Positions 59,495-64,000 of a stretch of 64,000 bases of DNA are shown here, in pieces. The stretch spans positions 1,364,001-1,428,000 of the forward strand of contig NC_007802.1 in NCBI RefSeq assembly GCF_000013565.1, given 5' to 3'. The notes below the pieces were generated by a model. The model was not told where the DNA came from. It searched no databases and worked only from the letters and a program-made list of their open reading frames with translations. The DNA comes from Jannaschia sp. CCS1 (GTDB lineage Bacteria; Pseudomonadota; Alphaproteobacteria; Rhodobacterales; Rhodobacteraceae). The translations under genes were made by a program, and so were the position numbers. Position 1 is the first letter of the stretch. Each line of letters starts with the position of its first letter.

Positions 59495-60444
59495 AATACA
59501 ATCGCTTGGACGCCAAAGATCATGCCCGTGAGCATTTCAACGGGATCTGGGCGGCGTGCCTGAACCCTTGGCGACCCGACGGGGCGTTCGATGAGGACGG
59601 GTTCCGGTCCAACATCCGCCATTGGGTGGACGATCTGGCGATTTCGGGCCTGTTTATCGCAGGCAAGCAGGGAGAGTTCTTCTCCATGACGCTGGAGGAG
59701 CGCAAGCGCAACATCGAGGTCGCCGTCGACGAATGCGGGGGTCAGGCGGGCACGATCTTTTCAGCCTCAGACCAGAATTTCGAGACGGTGGTGGAGCTGG
59801 CCCTGCACGCGCAGAATTGTGGCGCGGATTATGTTGTCGTCCACGCGCCGGTCCTGCATTTCGTGAGTGATCCCGATGAGATCTTGTACGAATATTACAA
59901 GGCGATTTGCGAGCGCGTGGACATTGGCATCGCCATGTGGAGCCACCCGGACAGCGGCTACCTGATGTCGCCGCAGCTTTGCGCGCGGATCGCCGAGCTG
60001 CCCAATATCGTGGCGATCAAATACTCCGTCCCGCGTCCGCTCTATGTGGAGTTGACGCAGTTGGCCGGTGACAAGATCCATGTCTCCACCGCCGATGAGG
60101 GGGCATGGTTGGATAATATCGAGGAACTGGGATGGCGGCTTTATCTGTGTTCATCGCCGCCCTATCAGATCCAGTCCAAGGTGGATCAGCGGATGAACGA
60201 GTATACGCGGCTGGCCTTTGAAGGGAACTTTGCCGAGGCCCGCCAGGTGCGTGATAGCCTTGACCCAGTGCGCGAGGCGTTCAAACGCACGAAGCCGGCG
60301 GATAAACCCCAGGCTCATGGCAAATACTGGCAGGAATTGCTGGGGCAGGTCGGCGGCGGTGTACGCCCCCCGATGCTGAACCTGACCGAGGCGGAGAAAG
60401 CTGCCACGCGCGCGGCCTTCGCGGCAAGCGGCTTGCGTGTGTGA
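59491..60444 (+). CDS. Dihydrodipicolinate synthase (DapA) family aldolase/hydratase
   Basis: 317-residue TIM-barrel lyase of the DapA family. ATG 59491 overlaps the preceding stop (ATGA); the frame start at 59446 is inside the molybdoenzyme gene. The Schiff-base Lys is in IVAIKYSVPR (about 177). The usual YNxP Tyr region reads MWSHPDSGY, so the Tyr-Asn-Pro loop is altered, and the GGTG motif is replaced by AGKQGEF, both unlike true DapA. It probably cleaves or hydrates a 2-oxo acid derived from an aromatic or heterocycle (hydratase-aldolase type). Coupled to the molybdoenzyme. Confidence 0.82.
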   Translation: MKYNRLDAKDHAREHFNGIWAACLNPWRPDGAFDEDGFRSNIRHWVDDLAISGLFIAGKQGEFFSMTLEERKRNIEVAVDECGGQAGTIFSASDQNFETVVELALHAQNCGADYVVVHAPVLHFVSDPDEILYEYYKAICERVDIGIAMWSHPDSGYLMSPQLCARIAELPNIVAIKYSVPRPLYVELTQLAGDKIHVSTADEGAWLDNIEELGWRLYLCSSPPYQIQSKVDQRMNEYTRLAFEGNFAEARQVRDSLDPVREAFKRTKPADKPQAHGKYWQELLGQVGGGVRPPMLNLTEAEKAATRAAFAASGLRV

Positions 60445-60445
60445 G

Positions 60446-60676
60446 CTAGGCGCCGCGTTCAAACAGCTCTTTGTTGCGGCAATGGGGCAGGGGAGATGAG
60501 ATCCGGGGGCTGTCCATGACCTGCTTCTGACATTCTTGTTGATACGCGCAGGTCAGGCAGTTCTGAACGATATCCCGAAAGCGCCCGCGCCGGTGGTCAT
60601 CGAAGAGATCGACGTCCAGCCGGTCGGCGACCTCCTTGGCCAGGGTCACGCTGCGCTCTAATCGGTCAGCAAGCAT
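60446..60676 (-). CDS. DUF6455 family small cysteine protein
   Basis: 76 residues with the DUF6455 layout: helical N-terminus, IVQNCLTCAYQQECQKQV, then PLPHCRNKELFE. Three to four cysteines could bind metal. Its 3' end abuts the DapA-family stop. Function unknown; common in Rhodobacteraceae. Confidence 0.7.
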   Translation of the reverse strand: MLADRLERSVTLAKEVADRLDVDLFDDHRRGRFRDIVQNCLTCAYQQECQKQVMDSPRISSPLPHCRNKELFERGA

Positions 60677-60750
60677 CGTCGGGTTCCTTTCCTTTCGCTG
60701 GATGTCTTCTGGTATCGTGGCGTGTCGTGCCGCGGCATGGTCTGTGTGCC

Positions 60751-61821
60751 CTAGGCGGGGTAGCCGCTGTCGTGGTGGGCGGGCTCTGGTTGGGATGGGT
60801 CCGGTAGCGTCGGGATCACATCGGATGGGATGTTTTCCCTCAGGATCAAATGCAGAAGCGGTTGCGTGGGCGGATGGGTCGTGCCGCGTGCGGCGGCGAG
60901 CAATATGCGCAGCGTTTCCTGCGCCTCGCGCTTGGCGTTCTGGTCGATGATCGCATCCAGTGTGCCGTCCAGCAGCAGCGCCTTGTTGGCTTCGGTCGCC
61001 TCATGGGCGACGAAAATGAGGGTATCGGCCCGCCCCGCATCTTGCAGTGCACGTGCGATGCCGGTCGTGCCGCCGCCCGCGTTGTAAATCGCCGCAAGGC
61101 CGGGGTGATCGCGCAGCTTATCGGCGGCCTGGGCAAAGGCGCGGTCCGGATCATCGCCACTTTCGCGGATATCCAGGATCGTGAGTTCCGGCGCTTCCTC
61201 CGCAAGATACTGACGCAGGCCAACTTCCCGTTCCTGATGGCCCCGGTAGGCCAATGCGCCGGCAAACAGGGCAATTTGTCCCGTAGGGTTCGGGCCGAGA
61301 AAGCGGGTGATGACCTCTCCTGCCAGGCGACCGGCGCGCAGATTGTCGATGCCCACATAGGCGTGGCGCAATGTGTCGGGCAGGTCTGACAGAAGGGTCA
61401 CGACAGGCACTTTTCGCGCACTCAGACGTAGAAGCGCATCGTGAACGCGGGGATGGCTTTGTGCCACGACCGCGATCCCATCGGTGTCGCGGGCCGCGCC
61501 GAGCGCATCAACCGTCGCCGCAATTTCGAGCCCGGAGACCTTTGGCAGATCAAGCGTCACGCCCTGCATGATCGCCGCTTCTGCCGTGAGATGGGCCCGC
61601 AGATCGTCGATGAAGTCGTTGTTCCCCTTCGGCAGGATCGCGATCAGGCGTTTGGGGGCGCCGCTTGGCTGGTCGTCGGGCAAATAGCCGATCTGGCGGG
61701 CGGCATTATGCACGATTTGCCGTGTGCGCGCGGAGACGCCGGAGCGGCCGTTGAGCACGCGATCCACGGTCGCGGTGGAGACGCCCGCGGCTTCCGCCAG
61801 TTGTGATTGAGTCGGTCTCAT
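60751..61821 (-). CDS. LacI family transcriptional regulator
   Basis: 356-residue LacI repressor: HTH PTQSQLAEAAGVSTATVDRVLN (3-24), hinge region GYLPDDQPSG, effector domain with YVGIDNLRAGRLAGE and an IYNAGGGTTGIARAL ligand-pocket segment, and a long Pro-rich tail. The STATVDRVLNGRSGVS type resembles the D-type sugar-acid or polyol repressors. It is divergent from the desaturase operon across a perfect TATACG-CGTATA operator, which it is expected to bind. Confidence 0.92.
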   Translation of the reverse strand: MRPTQSQLAEAAGVSTATVDRVLNGRSGVSARTRQIVHNAARQIGYLPDDQPSGAPKRLIAILPKGNNDFIDDLRAHLTAEAAIMQGVTLDLPKVSGLEIAATVDALGAARDTDGIAVVAQSHPRVHDALLRLSARKVPVVTLLSDLPDTLRHAYVGIDNLRAGRLAGEVITRFLGPNPTGQIALFAGALAYRGHQEREVGLRQYLAEEAPELTILDIRESGDDPDRAFAQAADKLRDHPGLAAIYNAGGGTTGIARALQDAGRADTLIFVAHEATEANKALLLDGTLDAIIDQNAKREAQETLRILLAAARGTTHPPTQPLLHLILRENIPSDVIPTLPDPSQPEPAHHDSGYPA

Positions 61822-61883
61822 GGATCAATGATGTAAAATGATGGAGCCGAGGTTTCAACCAAAATCCCAATAAAATAAGGGTT

Positions 61884-61895
61884 TATACGCGTATA
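61884..61895. promoter_or_regulatory. Perfect LacI-type operator
   Basis: TATACGCGTATA is a perfect 12-base palindrome with the CpG centre of LacI/GalR operators, 63 bases upstream of the repressor start and 111 from the desaturase start. The surrounding A/T-rich sequence fits promoters in both directions; the 184-base gap otherwise shows nothing else I can support. Confidence 0.7.
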
Positions 61896-62005
61896 CAGGT
61901 ACTCAAATGGGAAGATTGTGACGTTAACCCTCAGTTTCAATCACCTTGGTGTTGACTTGATGCCTGTGCCCTTTCACCCTGATCCAACAAGGGACGGAGA
62001 GGGCA

Positions 62006-63094
62006 ATGACACAGGCGCACAAACGCGATTACGGCCTGACCGGAGAGAACAGCACCCGCGCGGTCGAGATCGGGCTGGCGTCGGCTGAGTGGTATCACAC
62101 GGACGTGCCGCGCAAGGTCATGAAGGGCCTGATGCGCCGCAATGATGAGGTCGCCACGCGGGATACGATCCTTTGGCTAGGGCTGATGGTGCTGACGGCG
62201 CTGGGTGGGGTTTTGACCTGGGGCACCTGGTGGTGCGTGCCGTTCTTTGCGGTCTACGGCGTGCTTTACGGCTCGGCCTGTGACAGTCGCTGGCATGAAT
62301 GCGGCCACGGGACGGCCTTCAAGACCCAGTGGAAGAACGATTGGGTCTATCTGCTGGCCAGCTTCATGGTGATGCGCAACCCCGTTGCCTGGCGGTGGAG
62401 CCACGCCCGCCATCACACCGACACCATCATCGTGGGCCGCGATCCTGAAATCACGGTCATGCGCCCGCCCGACATCGCCCGAAAGGCGTTGGCCTTCATC
62501 GGCATTCCCGATGTGGTCCAGCATTTTGCCATTCTCCTGCGCCATGCCATGGGGCGCATGTCCCCGGATGAGGCCGATTACATTCCGCCGACGGAGGTCC
62601 CGAAGGTTGCGTTTTGGGCGCGGATCTTCGTTGGCGTCCACTTGGCCGCCGTCCTTGTGGCGCTTCTTAGCTGGTCGCTTCTGCCACTGATGCTGATCGG
62701 TGGGCCCCGCATCTATGGCGCATGGCATATGGTGCTGGTGGGGCTGTTGCAGCACGGGGGGCTGGCGGAGGATGTGCTGGATCACCGGTTGAACTCGCGC
62801 AGTGTGTATATGAACCCGGTCAGCCGCTGGTTGTATTGGAACATGAATTACCACGTCGAACATCACATGTTCCCGATGGTGCCCTATCACGCGCTGCCCG
62901 CGCTGCACGCCTTGATCAAGGACGATCTGCCGCCCGCAAACCCCTCAATCGCCCATGCCTATGCCGAGATGTTGCGCGCCCTGCGCCGACAGCGCTTTGA
63001 GCCCGGCCATTATGCGCGGCGTGCGCTGCCCCCCGGTGCCCGCCCGTACCGCGAGGATTTTCACGGGGCCGACGCCCTGCCGGAGGTGAGTTGA
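62006..63094 (+). CDS. Fatty acid desaturase-family membrane di-iron oxygenase
   Basis: 362-residue integral-membrane di-iron protein. The eight-histidine pattern is present: H97-ECG-H101 (HECGH), H133-AR-HH137 (HARHH) and H283-VE-HH287 (HVEHH), with membrane segments around 55-90, 115-130, 205-235 and 240-255. The family includes desaturases and hydroxylases or demethylases that take electrons from ferredoxin. The next gene is a Rieske ferredoxin, overlapping in operon layout (start immediately after the stop), so this is likely a two-component oxygenase. LacI control argues for a small polar substrate rather than a lipid. GGGACGGAGAGGG precedes the ATG. Confidence 0.9.
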   Translation: MTQAHKRDYGLTGENSTRAVEIGLASAEWYHTDVPRKVMKGLMRRNDEVATRDTILWLGLMVLTALGGVLTWGTWWCVPFFAVYGVLYGSACDSRWHECGHGTAFKTQWKNDWVYLLASFMVMRNPVAWRWSHARHHTDTIIVGRDPEITVMRPPDIARKALAFIGIPDVVQHFAILLRHAMGRMSPDEADYIPPTEVPKVAFWARIFVGVHLAAVLVALLSWSLLPLMLIGGPRIYGAWHMVLVGLLQHGGLAEDVLDHRLNSRSVYMNPVSRWLYWNMNYHVEHHMFPMVPYHALPALHALIKDDLPPANPSIAHAYAEMLRALRRQRFEPGHYARRALPPGARPYREDFHGADALPEVS

Positions 63095-63406
63095 ATGAGG
63101 GATTGGATTGATGTCTGCGCCGTGGATGAGGTGGAGGAGGAGGACGTGATCCGCTTTGATCACGATGGCCGTACCTTTGCCGTCTACCGAGATGAGGGTG
63201 GCGCGCCGTTCTGCACCGACGGGCTATGCACGCACGAGCAGGTGCATCTGGCGGATGGTCTGGTTCTGGAGGATGAGATCGAGTGCCCCAAGCACAATGG
63301 TCGGTTCAATTACAAGACCGGCGCTGCCCTGCGCACGCCCGCCTGTGTGGCCTTGGCGACCTATCCGGCCCGGGTTGAGGGCGGGCGGATCCAGGTTCAG
63401 GTGTGA
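63095..63406 (+). CDS. Rieske-type [2Fe-2S] ferredoxin
   Basis: 103 residues with the Rieske motif C45-T-H47 and C64-P-K-H67 (CTHEQVHL, ECPKHNGRF), as in ring-dioxygenase ferredoxins (BphF/NdoA type). It begins directly after the desaturase stop and overlaps the SDR by 4 bases, so it is the probable electron donor to the membrane oxygenase. No ferredoxin reductase is seen in the window. Confidence 0.92.
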   Translation: MRDWIDVCAVDEVEEEDVIRFDHDGRTFAVYRDEGGAPFCTDGLCTHEQVHLADGLVLEDEIECPKHNGRFNYKTGAALRTPACVALATYPARVEGGRIQVQV

Positions 63407-64000
63407 GCGATCTTGCGGGCAAGGTGATCCTGGTGACCGGTGCCGCGCGCGGAATAGGCGCGGCGATTGCCTCGGCCTGTGTGGATGCAGGGGCGGAGGT
63501 GATTGGGGTAGATCGCGACCCGGTGCCCGGTGGGATTTTGTCGGATCTATCGCAAGCCGCCGCCCCGGAGGCGGTTGTGGCGGAGGCGCTGGACCGTTCT
63601 GGTCGGCTCGACGGGCTTGTGAATGCGGCAGGCGTGACCACCCGCGCGTCTTTTCTGGACGCGGATGTTGCGCGGTTCGATCAGGTCATGGCCGTGAACC
63701 TGCGTGCGCCGTTCTTCCTGATGGCCGGGGTGATTGCACACCTTCGGGGGCGCGATGCGCCAGGATCCATCGTAAACATCCAGTCAATGAACGCCCATTG
63801 CGGCGTGCCGGATCTGGCGATTTATGCTGCCAGCAAAGGCGGGTTGCAAACGCTGACGAGGAACGCGGCGCAGACCCATATGGCGGACCGTATTCGGGTG
63901 AACGGCATCAACCTTGGCTGGGTCGCGACCGAGACCGAGCGTGCAGTTCATGGTGACAAAGGCGTGCGTTGGCTGGACGGCGAGGCGGCCAGACAGCCAT
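63403..64000 (+). CDS. SDR family oxidoreductase (3' truncated by window edge)
   Basis: At least 199 residues from GTG 63403, which overlaps the ferredoxin stop (GTGA). Seen: VILVTGAARGIGAAIA (8-23), NAAGVTTRASF, VNIQSMNAHCG (Ser), the Tyr-x-x-x-Lys in IYAASKGGLQTL (about 144-148) and GINLGWVATETERA. It probably oxidises an alcohol made by the desaturase-like oxygenase. The frame is open to the window end. Confidence 0.9.
   Translation, partial: MSDLAGKVILVTGAARGIGAAIASACVDAGAEVIGVDRDPVPGGILSDLSQAAAPEAVVAEALDRSGRLDGLVNAAGVTTRASFLDADVARFDQVMAVNLRAPFFLMAGVIAHLRGRDAPGSIVNIQSMNAHCGVPDLAIYAASKGGLQTLTRNAAQTHMADRIRVNGINLGWVATETERAVHGDKGVRWLDGEAARQP

Overview
The window is a high-GC, gene-dense stretch of chromosome from an alphaproteobacterium, most likely a marine Rhodobacteraceae (Roseobacter-group) bacterium. 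The basis is the combination of TRAP transporters, SoeABC sulfite dehydrogenase, sulfonate (DHPS/sulfolactate) genes, an alphaproteobacterial inositol operon with its own ABC transporter, and DUF6455 and DUF2783 proteins. I support 66 protein-coding genes (one truncated at each edge), most in tightly overlapping operons. I see no rRNA, tRNA, CRISPR array, insertion sequence or prophage. No gene-free stretch exceeds about 200 bases.

Region 1 (1-13.5 kb): a HAD phosphatase, class II aldolase and FGGY sugar kinase lead into a LacI repressor. Divergent from the repressor is a sulfonate operon: HpsN-type dehydrogenase, SDR, zinc alcohol dehydrogenase, sulfopyruvate decarboxylase ComDE and an FMN 2-hydroxyacid dehydrogenase. 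Together these could take dihydroxypropanesulfonate (DHPS) or sulfolactaldehyde to sulfoacetaldehyde. An Asp/Glu-racemase-family gene, a GntR regulator, a ThDP enzyme and a LysR regulator follow.

Region 2 (13.5-20.7 kb): a muconate-cycloisomerase-like enolase-superfamily enzyme, a MarR regulator with a perfect operator, a DadA-like FAD oxidoreductase, a complete TRAP transporter and a BASS-type transporter. The substrate is unknown.

Region 3 (20.7-36 kb): myo-inositol catabolism. A minus-strand operon iolD-iolC-iolB-iolJ-iolG faces a plus-strand operon (MocA-type dehydrogenase, iolE, second MocA-type dehydrogenase). A LacI regulator and an inositol-type ABC transporter follow; the transporter is translationally coupled to a PhyH-family dioxygenase and a second iolB. 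Matching LacI-type palindromes lie in front of both divergent units. A Rho-independent terminator ends the region. iolA is not in the window.

Region 4 (36-44.5 kb): homogentisate catabolism on the minus strand (hmgA, a 47-residue membrane peptide, a DUF1428 protein, maiA, fahA, a metallo-beta-lactamase-fold protein, an FAD monooxygenase and its DUF2783 partner). A Phd/VapC toxin-antitoxin pair is inserted on the opposite strand.

Region 5 (44.7-49.3 kb): soeABC, a membrane sulfite dehydrogenase on the cytoplasmic side. It fits the sulfite that sulfonate breakdown in region 1 would release, although the C-S bond-breaking enzyme (Xsc or SuyAB) is outside the window.

Region 6 (49.4-60.7 kb): an IclR regulator divergent from a Rieske oxygenase, a glutamine-synthetase-like ligase, a 3-hydroxyanthranilate-dioxygenase-like protein and a second TRAP transporter. 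Aspartate dehydrogenase, an orphan xanthine-dehydrogenase-type large subunit and a DHDPS-family aldolase follow. This looks like an uncharacterised pathway for an aromatic or heterocyclic nitrogen compound.

Region 7 (60.7-64 kb): a LacI regulator divergent, across a perfect operator, from a membrane di-iron desaturase/hydroxylase, a Rieske ferredoxin and an SDR that runs off the edge. A fatty-acid-desaturase-like oxygenase under a sugar-type repressor is unusual.
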